A model generated the notes under the pieces. It was not told where the DNA came from, ran no database searches, and worked only from the letters and a program-made list of their open reading frames with translations. A stretch of DNA of 64,000 bases from Alphaproteobacteria bacterium (lineage in GTDB: Bacteria > Pseudomonadota > Alphaproteobacteria > UBA8366 > GCA-2717185). Below, in pieces: positions 49,104 through 60,345 of this stretch (the first letter of the stretch is position 1; each line of letters begins with the position of its first letter). The DNA lies in assembly GCA_040905865.1 (NCBI GenBank), contig JBBDQU010000080.1, forward strand, positions 1 through 64,000. Reading direction: 5' to 3'. The position numbers and the translations under genes were made by a program.

Positions 49104-50423
49104 CTAGCGCTTCCCGATCGGTACGAACTTGCGATCGGTGTGGCCCGTGTAGAGTTGCCGCGGCCGCGAGATCTTCTGGGACGGGTCCTCGATCATTTCC
49201 TTCCACTGGGCAATCCAGCCCACTGTCCGCGCCACGGCGAACAGCACGGTGAACATCGATGTCGGGAATCCCAGCGCCTTCAGGATGATGCCGGAATAAA
49301 AATCCACGTTCGGGAACAGCTTGCGCTTGATGAAATAATCGTCCTCCAGGGCGATCCGTTCCAGTTCCATGGCGATGTCGAGCAGCGGTTCGTCCTTGAT
49401 GCCCAGTTCGTCCAGCACGTCATGCGCGGATTTCATCAGCACCCGGGCGCGCGGGTCGTGGTTCTTGTAGACCCGGTGGCCGAAGCCCATGAGCTTGAAA
49501 TTGTCGTCCGGATCCTTCACGCGCTTAATGACCGAGCCGACGTTATCCTTGCTGCCGATCTCGTTGAGCATGATCAGAACGGCCTCGTTGGCGCCGCCAT
49601 GCGCCGGACCCCACAACGATGCGATGCCCGCTGCGATGCAGGCGAACGGATTGGCGCCGGAGGAGCCTGCGGTGCGCACCGTGGAGGTTGACGCATTCTG
49701 TTCGTGATCCGCGTGCAGGATCAGGATTTTTTCCATGGCGTCGGAGACGGTCGGGCTGACCTTGTATTCCTCCGCCGGGACCGCGAACATCATGTGCAGG
49801 AAGTTCTCGGCATATCCCATGTCGTTGCGCGGATACACGAAGGGCTGGCCGATGGAATACTTGTAGGCCATGGCCGCGATGGTCGGCATCTTGGCGATCA
49901 GCCGGTGGGTGGCGATCATGCGCTGGTGCGGGTCGTTGATGTCGGTGGAGTCGTGGTAGAAGGCGGATAAGGCGCCGGCGACGCCGCACAGGACGGCCAT
50001 GGGGTGCGCATCGCGCCGGAACCCGCGATAGAAGTTGTGGAGTTGTTCATGCACCATCGTGTGGTTGGTGATGGTCATGTCGAAGCTCTTTTTTTCTGCG
50101 GCGTTCGGCAGTTCGCCGTTGAGCAGGAGGTAACAGACTTCCAGGAAATCGCAATTCGCCGCCAGGTCCTCGATCGCGTAACCGCGATGCATCAGGATGC
50201 CTACGTCGCCGTCGATGTAGGTGATCTTCGACTCGCAGGCGCCGGTGGAGGTGAATCCCGGATCATAGGTGAAGTGTCCGGTCTGGCCGTACAGCGGGCG
50301 TACGTCGATCACTTTCGGTCCCACGGTACCGGGCATCAACGGAAAGTCGTATGTTTCACCCGTACTGTGGTCTGTCAGTGTCACATACTCGTTTCCGAGT
50401 GCACCCTTCGCTTTATCGCTCAT
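49104..50423 (-). CDS. gltA: Citrate synthase (type II)
   Basis: The 439-residue enzyme condenses oxaloacetate with acetyl-CoA. It has the bacterial type II N-terminal extension ([21 protein letters not shown]), [16 protein letters not shown], the [11 protein letters not shown] histidine motif and [13 protein letters not shown]. The length and N-terminus suggest the NADH-regulated hexameric form of Gram-negative bacteria. It follows gltX on the same strand after a 114-nt gap and ends at a strong terminator. Confidence 0.97.
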   Translation of the reverse strand: MSDKAKGALGNEYVTLTDHSTGETYDFPLMPGTVGPKVIDVRPLYGQTGHFTYDPGFTSTGACESKITYIDGDVGILMHRGYAIEDLAANCDFLEVCYLLLNGELPNAAEKKSFDMTITNHTMVHEQLHNFYRGFRRDAHPMAVLCGVAGALSAFYHDSTDINDPHQRMIATHRLIAKMPTIAAMAYKYSIGQPFVYPRNDMGYAENFLHMMFAVPAEEYKVSPTVSDAMEKILILHADHEQNASTSTVRTAGSSGANPFACIAAGIASLWGPAHGGANEAVLIMLNEIGSKDNVGSVIKRVKDPDDNFKLMGFGHRVYKNHDPRARVLMKSAHDVLDELGIKDEPLLDIAMELERIALEDDYFIKRKLFPNVDFYSGIILKALGFPTSMFTVLFAVARTVGWIAQWKEMIEDPSQKISRPRQLYTGHTDRKFVPIGKR

Positions 50424-50537
50424 TGCAGACCTTTCTGTATTTTCAAATGTTTAATCGACAAGTTAAGCATGTTCGCGCGGGAAATTGCGCGATGCAGCAT
50501 GCAGCTCTGACCTGTCTCTCCCTCGCGTTGCACTGCA

Positions 50538-51989
50538 TTATAATGCGCTATTTGCCGACGGGCAAACTGACTCCGGCGGGCGATCGATCCCGGGAACCTG
50601 ACCCAGGCGCGACAGGGTCTCGTCCCTTCCCAGGATACGCATGACCTCGAAGATGCCGGGTGACGCATTCGACCCGGTCAGCGCGGCGCGCATGGGCTGC
50701 GCCAGTGCGCCGAGGCCGACATTCAGTTCGGCCGCGGTTTGACGGCCGGCTTCTTCCAGGGCTTCATCGGTCCAGGCTTCGATGCCGGCAAGGACCCGGC
50801 AAAACCGTGCAAGGATAGCGATACCGGCCGGGTCCAGCTGCTTCGCGGCCTTTGCGTTGGCGAGTGGATATTGCGGCGCTGCCACATAAATACCGGCGTT
50901 TTCAACGAGTTCGTTCAGGGATTTGACGCGCTGCGCAAGGCCGGGGAGGCCCTGCAGCAGCCTTTCGCGGATGATGTCCCGTTGCTCGCCGGAAATCGTT
51001 CCGCCCATTTTTTCCATGACCATCTGCGCCAGCGCCGCCGGGTCGGCCGTGCGCAGATAGTGGCCGTTGATGCTGTCCAGCTTGGCAAAATCGAACCGGG
51101 CGGCCGCCTTGCCGACGCTGCCCAGGTCAAACCACTCGATTGCCTGGCCGGTTTCGATAATCTCGTCATCGCCATGGCTCCAGCCGAGTCGCAGCAGGTA
51201 ATTTCGCAGCGCCGCCGGCAGGTATCCCATGTCGCGATAGGCATCGACACCCAGCGCGCCGTGGCGCTTGGACAGCTTCTGACCGTCGACGCCGTGGATC
51301 AGGGGAATATGCGCAAAGGCGGGCACATCCCAGCCACAGGCCTGGAACAGGTGCTTTTGCCGCGCCGCATTGGTCAGATGGTCGTCGCCCCGGATGACAT
51401 GCGTTATGCCCATGTCGTGATCGTCCACGACAACGGACAGCATGTAGGTCGGCGTCCCGTCGCTCCGCAGCAGGATCATGTCGTCTAGCTGGCTGTTCGC
51501 GACCCGTACGGCGCCCTGGACGAGATCGTCGACGACCGTTTCACCGTCCTGCGGCGCCTTCAGGCGTATGGCGGGGCTGACCCCGGCAGGCGCTTCCGAC
51601 GGGTCCCTGTCCCGCCATCTTCCGTCATAGCGTATAGACCGGCCTGCCTTTTTGGCGGCTTCGCGCATTTCGGCAAGCTCTTCGGGGCTGCAATAGCAGC
51701 GATAGGCATTGCCGGAGGCCAGCAGATCGTTCACGACCGCGACATGGCGGTCCAGATGCTGCGACTGGAAATAGGTTTCGCCGTCCCAGTGCAGTTCCAG
51801 CCATTTCAGGCCTTCCAGAATGGCCTCGACCGCTTCCGGCGTGGAGCGTTTGCGGTCCGTATCCTCGATGCGCAGCATGAATTCGCCGCCATGATGGCGG
51901 GCGAAGAGCCAGTTGAACAACGCCGTCCGCGCACCGCCAATATGCAGGAAACCGGTTGGCGAGGGTGCAAATCGCGTTACGACGGTCAT
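50538..51989 (-). CDS. gltX: Glutamate--tRNA ligase
   Basis: A 483-residue class I aminoacyl-tRNA synthetase. [17 protein letters not shown] gives the HIGH motif (H16-IGG) and QKLSKRHG (238-242) the KMSKS motif. The C-terminal anticodon-binding half is full length. Many alphaproteobacteria have two gltX genes, one acting on tRNA-Gln for the amidotransferase route; which one this is cannot be told. It is divergent from comEC. Confidence 0.96.
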   Translation of the reverse strand: MTVVTRFAPSPTGFLHIGGARTALFNWLFARHHGGEFMLRIEDTDRKRSTPEAVEAILEGLKWLELHWDGETYFQSQHLDRHVAVVNDLLASGNAYRCYCSPEELAEMREAAKKAGRSIRYDGRWRDRDPSEAPAGVSPAIRLKAPQDGETVVDDLVQGAVRVANSQLDDMILLRSDGTPTYMLSVVVDDHDMGITHVIRGDDHLTNAARQKHLFQACGWDVPAFAHIPLIHGVDGQKLSKRHGALGVDAYRDMGYLPAALRNYLLRLGWSHGDDEIIETGQAIEWFDLGSVGKAAARFDFAKLDSINGHYLRTADPAALAQMVMEKMGGTISGEQRDIIRERLLQGLPGLAQRVKSLNELVENAGIYVAAPQYPLANAKAAKQLDPAGIAILARFCRVLAGIEAWTDEALEEAGRQTAAELNVGLGALAQPMRAALTGSNASPGIFEVMRILGRDETLSRLGQVPGIDRPPESVCPSANSAL

Positions 51990-52123
51990 ATCGGGCCTTT
52001 CGCTGCAAAAAAGGAGCAGGCGCGGTTTAGCACGCTGCCGGTCAACGAGAAATATTAATCGAAACGCGGATTGCCATAGCGCGCCCGCTTCGGATTCTGC
52101 GATAACCCGGTTAGAGGCGAATC

Positions 52124-54259
52124 ATGACTCTAACGGATGCAATAAATCTTAAAACAACCGCAAGAGGCGCGTTTGCGGGTCTGGGGTCGCAGTTTCACGC
52201 CGAGCGGGAACGCTGGCCGCTCTGGGCGCCCGTATTCTTCGCCATGGGGATTGCGGCATATTTCTCGATGTCTTTCGAGCCCTCTGTCTGGGCGGGGGTA
52301 TGCGCGGCGGTGTTCGCCGTGGCGATACTTCTTCTGCGCAGGAATGCGGGAAATGCGTTTCTGCCGCTGGCCGTATTGGCAATCGCGGGGCTGGGATTTG
52401 CGGCGGCGCAATACCGGACGGCTTCGGTCGCCGCGCCTGTCCTCAAAAAAGCCTACGGGCCGGCGGTTATCGCGGGCAGGGTCGTGCATATCGAGTCCTT
52501 TCCGGCGTATGCCAGAATTTGGATCGACCGGCTCGAGATTCCCGGGTTGTCCCCGGACGAGACACCGAAACAAGTTCGTGTCCGGCTTTACCGTGCCGAA
52601 ATGTTATCGCCGGGAATGCGGGTTACAGTGTTTGCGAAACTGTCGCCGCCGTCAGGCCCCGCCGCGCCCGGCGAATACGATTTTCGCCGCAGGGCGTGGT
52701 TCGAACAACTCGGCGGGGTCGGTTTCGCCCTGGGGGCGCCGCGGCCTGTTGTCGCGAAAGGGGACGCTGCGGCAGGGAGTATCCGGATATGGATATCGGA
52801 TATTCGCCGCAGCATTGGCGAACGGATACGAACAGTGCTGCCCGGTGCGTCCGGAGGGGTCGCGGTCGCTCTGATCACCGGTGACCGCAGCGGCATTCCC
52901 GCCGATGTCATCGATGCGATGCGGGATTCCGGACTGGCGCATCTGCTGGCCATCTCAGGCCTGCACATGGGGCTGGTTGCGGGATTCATCTTCTTCGGAC
53001 TGAGGACCCTTCTGGCGCTCAGCGAAACGCTGGCCCTGAACTACCCCATCAAGAAATGGGCCGCCGTGGCCGCGCTGCTGGGCAGTGCCGGTTACCTCGC
53101 ACTGGCTGGGGCGACGGTGCCCACGCAGCGTGCCTTCCTGATGACCGGGCTGGTCCTGATGGCGGTTCTGTTCGACCGGACCGCCATCTCGCTGCGCCTC
53201 GTGGCCTGGGCGGCGGCTTTCATTCTCATCGTCGCGCCGGAAAGCCTGCTGGGCGCAAGCTTCCAGATGTCGTTCGCCGCCGTTGTCGCGCTGGTTTCGG
53301 TATATGAGCAGGGTATGCCGTTCGTGCGGCGGCGGCCGGGTCGGGGCTGGGGCGGGCGCATGCCGCGATATATCGGCGGCGTTGCGCTGACGACCCTGAT
53401 TGCGGGGGCGGCAACGGGCCTGATCGCGCTGTACCATTTCGGCCGCATCGCACATTTCGGTCTTGCGGCGAATATTGTCGCTGTACCGGTCACGGCGCTG
53501 TGGATCATGCCCTGGGCGGTCGTGTCGGTCGCCCTGATGCCCTTCGGTCTCGAAGGGCTGGCGCTTGTTCCGATGGAATGGGGGGTTGCCCTGGTCATTC
53601 ATGTGGCGCGGGGCGTCGCGGACTGGCCCGGCGCGGTCAGCCTTGTGCCGGCCATGCCCGTATGGGGGCTGGCATGCATCGCGCTGGGCGGGTTATGGCT
53701 GTGCCTCTGGCGGCGGCGATGGCGATATTTCGGAATCGCGGGAATTGCCGCGGGGCTGGCGTCCATACCAGCGCATCGGGCGCCCGACATTCTGGTTTCC
53801 GACGACGGGGGCGTGATGGCCGTCAGGGACGCGGAGGGCGAACTGATTGTGAACAATGTCCGCCGTGGCAGGCGCACCGCACGAAGCTGGCTGGAAAACG
53901 CAGGCCAGCTGGATGTCCGATCCGCCAGGGACCCGGCGCTGGAAGACCGGATCGCCTGTGATGCGCTGGGCTGTATCGCCCATCTGCGGGGGAAAACGGT
54001 GGCCCTGGTCGAAGATCCCCGCGCATTGTCCGACGACTGCCGTCGCGCCGAAATCGTCGTGAGCGCGGTCCCGGTACGGGGGCGCTGCGCGTCCGCCCGG
54101 ATCGTCGTGGACCGCTTCGACCTCTGGCGCCATGGCGCCCACGCCATTCGGATAGGCCCGGAGGGGGAGATTTCCGTTGAAACGGTGGCCGATTATTCGG
54201 GCAATCGGCCCTGGACGCCGGAACGGCCCGACTGGCGCCGCAAGAGGCGCGATCAGTAG
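52124..54259 (+). CDS. comEC: ComEC/Rec2 family competence protein
   Basis: The 711-residue membrane protein is the likely channel for single-stranded DNA during uptake. It has a DUF4131-like N-terminal part with two helices, the ComEC core ([20 protein letters not shown] around 265-285) and several membrane segments to about 545. The C-terminal 150 residues are a soluble beta-rich region resembling a metallo-beta-lactamase fold without an HxHxDH motif. Whether the organism is competent is unknown; many alphaproteobacteria keep the gene. Its 3' end overlaps the convergent lexA end by 7 nt. Confidence 0.92.
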   Translation: MTLTDAINLKTTARGAFAGLGSQFHAERERWPLWAPVFFAMGIAAYFSMSFEPSVWAGVCAAVFAVAILLLRRNAGNAFLPLAVLAIAGLGFAAAQYRTASVAAPVLKKAYGPAVIAGRVVHIESFPAYARIWIDRLEIPGLSPDETPKQVRVRLYRAEMLSPGMRVTVFAKLSPPSGPAAPGEYDFRRRAWFEQLGGVGFALGAPRPVVAKGDAAAGSIRIWISDIRRSIGERIRTVLPGASGGVAVALITGDRSGIPADVIDAMRDSGLAHLLAISGLHMGLVAGFIFFGLRTLLALSETLALNYPIKKWAAVAALLGSAGYLALAGATVPTQRAFLMTGLVLMAVLFDRTAISLRLVAWAAAFILIVAPESLLGASFQMSFAAVVALVSVYEQGMPFVRRRPGRGWGGRMPRYIGGVALTTLIAGAATGLIALYHFGRIAHFGLAANIVAVPVTALWIMPWAVVSVALMPFGLEGLALVPMEWGVALVIHVARGVADWPGAVSLVPAMPVWGLACIALGGLWLCLWRRRWRYFGIAGIAAGLASIPAHRAPDILVSDDGGVMAVRDAEGELIVNNVRRGRRTARSWLENAGQLDVRSARDPALEDRIACDALGCIAHLRGKTVALVEDPRALSDDCRRAEIVVSAVPVRGRCASARIVVDRFDLWRHGAHAIRIGPEGEISVETVADYSGNRPWTPERPDWRRKRRDQ

Positions 54260-54954
54260 CGGCGCATCAGCCCCGCCAGCCGGCCCTGAACCTTGACCCG
54301 ATCCGGCCCGAAAATGCGCGTCTCGTAAGCCTTGTTCGCCGGTTCGAGCGCAATGGAATCGCCCTTTTTGCGAATGCGCTTGAGGGTTACTTCATTGTCG
54401 TCGATCAGGGCGACGACGATGGTGCCGGTCTCCGCCGTGTCGCAACGCTGGATGATAACCGTATCGCCATCGAGAATACCCGCATCGATCATCGAGTCGC
54501 CTTCGACCTCCAGGGCATAATGTTCGCCGCCGCCCAGCATGCTGACCGGAATGCTGACCGGCGTCGACTGATCGCGCAGCGCCTCGATCGGGGTTCCCGC
54601 CGCGATCCTGCCATATAGCGGCAAGGGGATGCTTTCGACGCCGCCATCGGCAACATTACCGGCGGGCGGTGTATATTCCTCGTTGCTGATGATGGTCGGC
54701 GAAAACCCGGCCCGGGACCCGAGCCCGGCGCTTTCCGCGTTCTCCGGTAATTTCAGAACTTCGAGGGCGCGCGCCCGGTGCGGCAGGCGGCGGATGAATT
54801 CGCGTTCCTCCAGGCCGGTAATCAGCCGGTGAATACCTGATTTCGACTTGAGGCTGAGCGCTTTCTTCATTTCCTCGAATGACGGCGAAACCCCGGTTTC
54901 CAACAGTTTTTCCTGAATGAACATCAGGAGTTCGTACTGCTTGCGCGTCAACAT
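54253..54954 (-). CDS. lexA: LexA repressor
   Basis: The 233-residue SOS repressor has the winged helix ([17 protein letters not shown] ... [11 protein letters not shown]) and the S24 protease domain. Self-cleavage would occur at A119-G120 (GRIAAGTP); the catalytic pair is S154 (EGDSMIDAG) and K192 (VTLKR). The start at 54954 is the conserved N-terminus. An alphaproteobacterial SOS box lies upstream at 55029, so the gene should be autoregulated. Confidence 0.97.
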   Translation of the reverse strand: MLTRKQYELLMFIQEKLLETGVSPSFEEMKKALSLKSKSGIHRLITGLEEREFIRRLPHRARALEVLKLPENAESAGLGSRAGFSPTIISNEEYTPPAGNVADGGVESIPLPLYGRIAAGTPIEALRDQSTPVSIPVSMLGGGEHYALEVEGDSMIDAGILDGDTVIIQRCDTAETGTIVVALIDDNEVTLKRIRKKGDSIALEPANKAYETRIFGPDRVKVQGRLAGLMRRY

Positions 54955-55028
54955 GATGAATTCTCCCAAATCCGATATCCTGCGAAGTTTTCCACAAGAT
55001 ATGGAACAAAACCAAAACATCTATACAT

Positions 55029-55043
55029 GTTCTAGTTTGGTTC
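55029..55043. promoter_or_regulatory. LexA-binding SOS box (GTTC-N7-GTTC)
   Basis: Two GTTC half sites are separated by exactly seven bases (TAGTTTG), the alphaproteobacterial LexA box. It is 75 nt upstream of the lexA start, in the promoter region of that reverse-strand gene. A weaker GAAC-type half site lies at about 55001-55004. Confidence 0.85.
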
Positions 55044-55100
55044 GCGTTTTGGTTCAAGGGGAAAATTGCGTGCGGGCAAATTAATGCGTGCGCTGGTCTT

Positions 55101-56315
55101 TCAGATGCGAAGCATACCGGAAGGTAACGGCAAGTATTCGACAGTATCGCCGGCCCTGGCGGGGGCGGCGTGCGGCGCCCTTACGACAAGGCAGTCCGCA
55201 TGGGCGAGGCGCGAGAACATCGAACTGTCCTGCCTGGAAAAGGGGGTGACAAGCGGTGCGCCTGCCGCGGAATACGACAGCTTGGCGCGCAGATAATCTT
55301 CCCGGCGGTCATTCTCCTCCAGGTCGACCGTCAACTGCGCCCTGTAGCCCGGATGCTCCGGCGCAACGACGCCCTGCATGCGGTCCAGCGCCGGCAGCAT
55401 GAAGATGACCGCGCATACCAGCGAGGAAACCGGATTGCCTGGAAGGCCCAGGACCGGGGTGCCGTGAACATGGCCGAACATCAACGGTTTGCCCGGACGC
55501 ATGGCAATCTGCCAGAAATCGAGATCGAGCCCCGCTTCGCCGAGCACGCTCTGTACCAGGTCATGTTCGCCGACCGAAACGCCGCCGGTTGTCAGCAGGA
55601 GGTCGGCGCCGCGCGCGTCTGCCGCCATGGCGGCCAGGGTTTCGCGGTTATCCGGTGCGATGCCGAGCGAAATGGGGATGCCGCCGCGCGCCCGGACGGC
55701 CGCGGCGAGCGACAGCCCGTTCGAACTGACGATCTGATTGGGCCCGACGGGATCGCCCGGCATGACGACTTCGTCGCCCGTCGACAGGATCGCCACGCGC
55801 GGCTGGCGGCGGACCATCAGCCAGGGGCGGTTCATCGCCGCGGCGAGACCGATATCCCGCGCCGTCACCGTGTCGCCCGTCTTCAGCAGGATGTCGCCTT
55901 CGCTGAAATCCAGCCCCGCGGGGCGGATATAATGGCCGACCGGTACGGATACCTTTACCGAAATCAACCTGCCTTCGGCGACGGTGTCTTCCTGGATCAC
56001 GATGGCGTCGGCGCCGGCGGGTACCGGCCCGCCGGTAAAAATGCGCACGCATTGGCCGGGTGCGACCTCGCCCTGATGCGCGCCGCCGGCCGGTGCCGCG
56101 CCGACGACTTCCAGCACTGCCGGGATATTCGCCGTATCCGCCGCACGGACCGCATAGCCGTCCATGGCGGAAACGGCCTTTGGCGGCTGGGTTCGCCGGG
56201 AGGCGACGTCCTCGGCGAGGACCCGGCCGAGCGCATCGCTGAGCCCGACCTGTTCGGGCGGCAGGGGCGCAAACGCATTAAGGATCCTCTGGCGGGCTTC
56301 GGCGACAGCGAGCAT
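55101..56315 (-). CDS. moeA: Molybdopterin molybdenumtransferase
   Basis: MoeA inserts molybdate into adenylated molybdopterin. The 404-residue protein has SAMDGYAVRAAD, IFTGGPVPAGADAIVIQED, the ILSTGDEV motif and TTGGVSVGEHD, then the PGKPLMFG and LPGNPVSS loops. The start at 56315 shares one base with the moaC stop (TGATG), so translation is coupled. Confidence 0.95.
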   Translation of the reverse strand: MLAVAEARQRILNAFAPLPPEQVGLSDALGRVLAEDVASRRTQPPKAVSAMDGYAVRAADTANIPAVLEVVGAAPAGGAHQGEVAPGQCVRIFTGGPVPAGADAIVIQEDTVAEGRLISVKVSVPVGHYIRPAGLDFSEGDILLKTGDTVTARDIGLAAAMNRPWLMVRRQPRVAILSTGDEVVMPGDPVGPNQIVSSNGLSLAAAVRARGGIPISLGIAPDNRETLAAMAADARGADLLLTTGGVSVGEHDLVQSVLGEAGLDLDFWQIAMRPGKPLMFGHVHGTPVLGLPGNPVSSLVCAVIFMLPALDRMQGVVAPEHPGYRAQLTVDLEENDRREDYLRAKLSYSAAGAPLVTPFSRQDSSMFSRLAHADCLVVRAPHAAPARAGDTVEYLPLPSGMLRI

Positions 56316-56791
56316 CAGGCACCCTCATAGACGCCGGACTTTCCGCCGGCTTTGTGAATCAGGCGGATATCGGTGATTTTCATGCTCCGGTCGACCGCCT
56401 TGCACATGTCGTAGACCGTGAGCGCCGCGACCGACACCGCCGTCAGGGCTTCCATTTCCACACCGGTGCGGCCTTTCAGCTTGCAGGTGGCGGTGATATC
56501 GATGGCGTTGCGATCCGTATCAAGGGCGAGTTCCACTTTCACCGAACTGAGCGCCAGCGGATGACAGAGCGGTATCAGCTCCGGGGTCCGCTTCGCGCCC
56601 ATGATGCCGGCCAGTTGCGCGACCGCCATGACATCGCCCTTCCTGACGCCGCCCTGCAGAATCATCCGCGCGGTTTCCGGCTGCATCACGATGGTTCCGG
56701 CGGCCGTGGCGGTACGTTCGGTTTCAGCCTTGCCCCCGACATCGACCATGACCGCGTTGCCGTCCGCATCGAAATGGGTGAATCCGGACAT
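56315..56791 (-). CDS. moaC: Cyclic pyranopterin monophosphate synthase
   Basis: The 158-residue protein completes cPMP formation with MoaA at the start of molybdenum cofactor synthesis. Signatures are [30 protein letters not shown] and [25 protein letters not shown](R). It lies 8 nt after trpC and is coupled to moeA, the classic alphaproteobacterial order. Confidence 0.96.
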   Translation of the reverse strand: MSGFTHFDADGNAVMVDVGGKAETERTATAAGTIVMQPETARMILQGGVRKGDVMAVAQLAGIMGAKRTPELIPLCHPLALSSVKVELALDTDRNAIDITATCKLKGRTGVEMEALTAVSVAALTVYDMCKAVDRSMKITDIRLIHKAGGKSGVYEGA

Positions 56792-56799
56792 GGGGAGCC

Positions 56800-57606
56800 T
56801 CAGGCCGGGATCGCGACAGGTTGGGCCAGTATGGCCCGCGTGGCAGCCGCGACGTCATCCTGCCGCATCAGGGATTCGCCGATCAGGAAACAGCGGACAC
56901 CGACGGCGGCGCAGCGGGCCAGGTCGGCAGGCGACCGAAGGCCGCTTTCGCCGACGGCAATGCGGTTGGCCGGTATTGCCGCCGCCATGCGTTCGGTCGT
57001 CGCGAGATCGACGGCGAGTGTCTTCAGGTTCCGGTTATTGACGCCGAGCAGCCGTGAATTCAGGTTCAGCGCGCGTTCGAGTTCGGACTCGTCATGGACC
57101 TCGATCAGGACATCCATGCCGATCTCGAATGCCAGCGATTCGAGGTCGGCCGCCTGACTGTCCTCGAGCGCGGCCATGATCAGCAGGATGCAGTCCGCGC
57201 CGATCGCCCGCGCCTCATGCACCTGATAGGGGTCGAGCATGAAATCCTTGCGCAGGACCGGCAGGTCCACGGCATTCCGTGCGGCGGTCAGGTAATCGTT
57301 GCTGCCCTGGAAATAGGGCGTGTCCGTCAGGACCGAAAGGCAGGCCGCGCCGCCGGCCTCATAGGCTGCCGCCAGGTCCGGGGATGAGAAATCGGCGCGG
57401 ATCAGCCCCTTGCTGGGCGACGCCTTTTTCAGTTCCGCAATCAACCCGTACCCCGTTGCGGACGCGGCGGCGAGACTGTCGGCGAAGGGCCGGACTGGCG
57501 GTGCGCTGGCCGCGCGCGCCTTCATTTCCGGCAATGGCGTTGCCGCTTTCAACGTCGCGACATGGTCGCGCTTGTCGCGGCAGATGCGGTCCAGTACGTC
57601 GCTCAT
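56800..57606 (-). CDS. trpC: Indole-3-glycerol phosphate synthase
   Basis: The 268-residue TIM-barrel enzyme closes the indole ring in tryptophan synthesis. [41 protein letters not shown] and [15 protein letters not shown] are the substrate and catalytic motifs. Its start overlaps trpD by 4 nt. Confidence 0.96.
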   Translation of the reverse strand: MSDVLDRICRDKRDHVATLKAATPLPEMKARAASAPPVRPFADSLAAASATGYGLIAELKKASPSKGLIRADFSSPDLAAAYEAGGAACLSVLTDTPYFQGSNDYLTAARNAVDLPVLRKDFMLDPYQVHEARAIGADCILLIMAALEDSQAADLESLAFEIGMDVLIEVHDESELERALNLNSRLLGVNNRNLKTLAVDLATTERMAAAIPANRIAVGESGLRSPADLARCAAVGVRCFLIGESLMRQDDVAAATRAILAQPVAIPA

Positions 57607-58637
57607 GCGCGGCCCTCATTGGTAATGGCGACAAGGCCTTCCAGGGCGCGCCTGGCGCCGCCATCGGCAATGGCCTGCGCCGCAATGTCCACGCCGTCTC
57701 GCAGATTATCGGTGCGGCCCGCGACCTGCAGCGCCGCCGCCGCGCCGAACAGCACGATATCCCGGTAAGCGCCGCTCTTGCCGGCGAGTACGTCGCGGAT
57801 GGCGGCGGCGTTGTATTCCGCGTCGCCGCCTTTCAGCTCCGCGGCATTGCCAGGCGGCAGTCCCGCGTCGGCCGGCGACAGTTCGAAGCGGCGAAGCGTG
57901 CCGTTGTAATACTCGCAGATGGTGGACGGACCGGTCGTCGTCAGTTCGTCCAGCCCGTCCGAACCATGCACGACCCAGGCGCGTTCGGCGCCCAGCGCGC
58001 CGAGCGTTTCGGCCATCGGTTCGACCCATTTTTCCAGATAGGTTCCGACCAGCAGCAGTTTCACGTCGGCCGGGTTCGACAGGGGACCGAGGATGTTGAA
58101 AATCGTCGGCGTGCCGAGTTCGATCCGGGTCGGCATGACGTTGCGCATCGCGCCGTGATGGCGCTGGGCCATCATGAAGCAGATGCCGGCCTCGTTCAGC
58201 GCCTTTTCCAGCAGGGGAAAATCAGCGTCGAGATTGACACCAAGGGCGCTCAGGACGTCCGCCGCGCCGGATTTCGATGTTGCCGCCCGGTTGCCGTGCT
58301 TGGCGACCGGTACGCCGCAGCCCGCGACGACCAGGGCCGTGCAGGTCGAAATATTGTAGGTGCCCGAACGGTCGCCCCCCGTACCGACGACATCCATGGC
58401 GCCTGCCGGCGCGCGGATATGGGCCGCCCTGGCGCGCATCGTCGTGGCCGCGCCGGTAATTTCCTCGACGGTTTCGCCCCGGGTCCGCAGCGCCATCAGC
58501 AACCCGCCCATCTGGGCTGGGGTGGCGTCGCCGGACATCATGATGTCGAAGGCCTGCCGGGCTTCGTCCGCGGCAAGGGTTTCGCCGCCGGCAACCTTGC
58601 CCAGCAGGGCCTTGAACCGCTCTGACGGACCGGTCAT
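57603..58637 (-). CDS. trpD: Anthranilate phosphoribosyltransferase
   Basis: The 344-residue enzyme transfers phosphoribose to anthranilate. The PRPP motif [14 protein letters not shown] and the [21 protein letters not shown] block are complete. It overlaps trpC and trpG by 4 nt each, so the three genes are translationally coupled. Confidence 0.96.
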   Translation of the reverse strand: MTGPSERFKALLGKVAGGETLAADEARQAFDIMMSGDATPAQMGGLLMALRTRGETVEEITGAATTMRARAAHIRAPAGAMDVVGTGGDRSGTYNISTCTALVVAGCGVPVAKHGNRAATSKSGAADVLSALGVNLDADFPLLEKALNEAGICFMMAQRHHGAMRNVMPTRIELGTPTIFNILGPLSNPADVKLLLVGTYLEKWVEPMAETLGALGAERAWVVHGSDGLDELTTTGPSTICEYYNGTLRRFELSPADAGLPPGNAAELKGGDAEYNAAAIRDVLAGKSGAYRDIVLFGAAAALQVAGRTDNLRDGVDIAAQAIADGGARRALEGLVAITNEGRA

Positions 58638-59221
58638 GCCGCGTCCCTGTACTGTCGCGTCATGTCCAGGAAATTGCCGAGCAACTGGTGGCCATGTTGG
58701 GAAGCGATGCTTTCGGGGTGGAACTGGACGCCGTACAGGGGCAGTTCGCGATGCGCGACCCCCATGATGACCCCGTCATCGGCTTCGGCGGTGATTTCCA
58801 GGCATTCGGGCAGGGATTCCCGCTCGACGACCAGCGAATGGTATCGCGTTGCCGTGAAGGGGCTGGGCAGCCCCTTGAAGACATCGGTGCCCTGATGGCG
58901 GATTTCGCTTTTCTTGCCGTGCATGCAGGCCGGGGCGCGGACGATCCGGCCGCCCATCGCCTGTCCGATCGCCTGGTGGCCAAGGCAGACGCCCAGCAAC
59001 GGAATTTTCCCGGCGGCGGCCCGGACGAGGTCGAGGCAGATTCCGGCACGATCAGGATCGCAGGGGCCGGGCGACAGCACGATCCCTTCGGGCTGCATGG
59101 CCATCGCTTCCGCGACAGACAGCGCATCGTTGCGCCGCACCTCGAAGACCGTTCCCAGTTCGCCCAGAAAATGCCAGAGGTTGTATGTGAAGCTGTCGTA
59201 GTTATCGATTAGAAGATACAT
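58634..59221 (-). CDS. trpG: Anthranilate synthase component II (glutamine amidotransferase)
   Basis: The 195-residue class I amidotransferase feeds ammonia to TrpE. The triad is C79 ([10 protein letters not shown]), H168 and E170 (QFHPESI). In some organisms the same protein also serves PabB. trpE is not upstream; a 113-nt gap and a crotonase gene follow instead, so the large subunit must be elsewhere. Confidence 0.95.
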   Translation of the reverse strand: MYLLIDNYDSFTYNLWHFLGELGTVFEVRRNDALSVAEAMAMQPEGIVLSPGPCDPDRAGICLDLVRAAAGKIPLLGVCLGHQAIGQAMGGRIVRAPACMHGKKSEIRHQGTDVFKGLPSPFTATRYHSLVVERESLPECLEITAEADDGVIMGVAHRELPLYGVQFHPESIASQHGHQLLGNFLDMTRQYRDAA

Positions 59222-59334
59222 ATCAATACGTTCTAACGTCTTGTTCAGACGATTACCCGTTGCGGTTCGGTATCTTATAGCAGGAAGCAGGGGGCGACGG
59301 AAGAAACCTGGCGCGGCTCTTTACTTCCGCTAAA

Positions 59335-60087
59335 TCAGCGGCCCTTGAAAACCGGTTTACGCTTTTCCCTGAAGGCCCTGCCGCCTTCCTTCTGATCCTC
59401 GCTGCGGGAAATGGCGAGGAGGTCGCGCCGGGCCAGTGCGGCCTGCTCGGACGGTCCCCGGGCGATGACTTCGTTGCGTACGAAGCGCTTGAGCGCCCCC
59501 ATGACCAGCGGAGCGCTGTCCCGGAAGATTTCGGCATACTCCATCGCGCCGGCGATGTGCTCTCCCTTCGGCACGACCTTGTTGACCATGCCCACTTCAT
59601 AGGCGCGCCGGGCGCTGAAATGTTTGCCGGACAGCATGAATTCCATCGCGATCTTGTAGGGCAGGCGCGATGCGCAGCCGGCGATCAGCCCGCCGCAGAA
59701 CCCGACCTGCGCTTCGGGATAGAAGAAATCGGCGGTTTCATCGGCGACGGCGATGTCGCAGAACTGCACCAGCACATAGGCGCCGCCGACGCAGTAGCCG
59801 GACACGGCGGCGATGAGAGGTTTGTCCACATCGACACCGACGCCGGGCATGCACTCCCACAATTCGGGATTGACGGGTGGATCGGTCAGGTCGGCGCCGA
59901 CGGAGAAAGCGCGGTTGCCCGCGCCGGTAACGATGGCGCAGCGGTCGTCGCTTTCGTTGAAGCGGAAGAAGATATCGCGCAGTTCCGCGACGATGCCGTT
60001 CGTCAGGGCATTGAGTTTTTCCGGCCGGTTGATCGTTATCGTGCCGATTCCGTCGGCGGACCGATAGGTGACGAGGTTGCTGCTCAT
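59335..60087 (-). CDS. Enoyl-CoA hydratase/isomerase (crotonase) family protein
   Basis: A 250-residue crotonase. The two oxyanion-hole regions are NRAFSVGADLT and GYCVGGAYVLV. Of the two catalytic glutamates of enoyl-CoA hydratase, the first is replaced by a hydrophobic residue (GGAYVL in place of GGGCEL), while the second is kept (FYPEAQVG). So it may be an isomerase or another acyl-CoA enzyme rather than a true hydratase. Start at 60087 (MSSNLVTYRS). It is divergent from the thiamine-diphosphate enzyme. Confidence 0.87.
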   Translation of the reverse strand: MSSNLVTYRSADGIGTITINRPEKLNALTNGIVAELRDIFFRFNESDDRCAIVTGAGNRAFSVGADLTDPPVNPELWECMPGVGVDVDKPLIAAVSGYCVGGAYVLVQFCDIAVADETADFFYPEAQVGFCGGLIAGCASRLPYKIAMEFMLSGKHFSARRAYEVGMVNKVVPKGEHIAGAMEYAEIFRDSAPLVMGALKRFVRNEVIARGPSEQAALARRDLLAISRSEDQKEGGRAFREKRKPVFKGR

Positions 60088-60259
60088 GACTGGTTCCCGC
60101 AAAAGCGAATGAAAAAAAGACCGGCGGAATTGCACCACAAGGCATGCCGGGACGCAAATTTTAGCGCGCGATCCTTAGCGCCGGCCTGCACTTTCGCCTG
60201 TCGATAACGGCGCCGGATAGGGGTGGGTCGACATGGGGGCGTCGAAAATTGCAGTATCC

Positions 60260-60317
60260 GTTTCAGACCGGATTCTGAAACATCATCGAGCGCGCCAGCC
60301 GGATTGTCCTGCTGGCG
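60260..60317. promoter_or_regulatory. Two inverted repeats in the shared promoter region of the crotonase and ThDP genes
   Basis: GTTTCAGA-CCGGAT-TCTGAAAC (60260-60281) is a perfect 8-bp dyad, the size of a typical dimer operator. CGCCAGC/GCTGGCG (60293-60299 and 60311-60317) is a second dyad 11 nt further. Both lie 29-86 nt before the ThDP gene start, in the 258-nt divergent region. Confidence 0.5.
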
Positions 60318-60345
60318 TGGCTGTCTTAACGGAGGAAAAAGAAAT

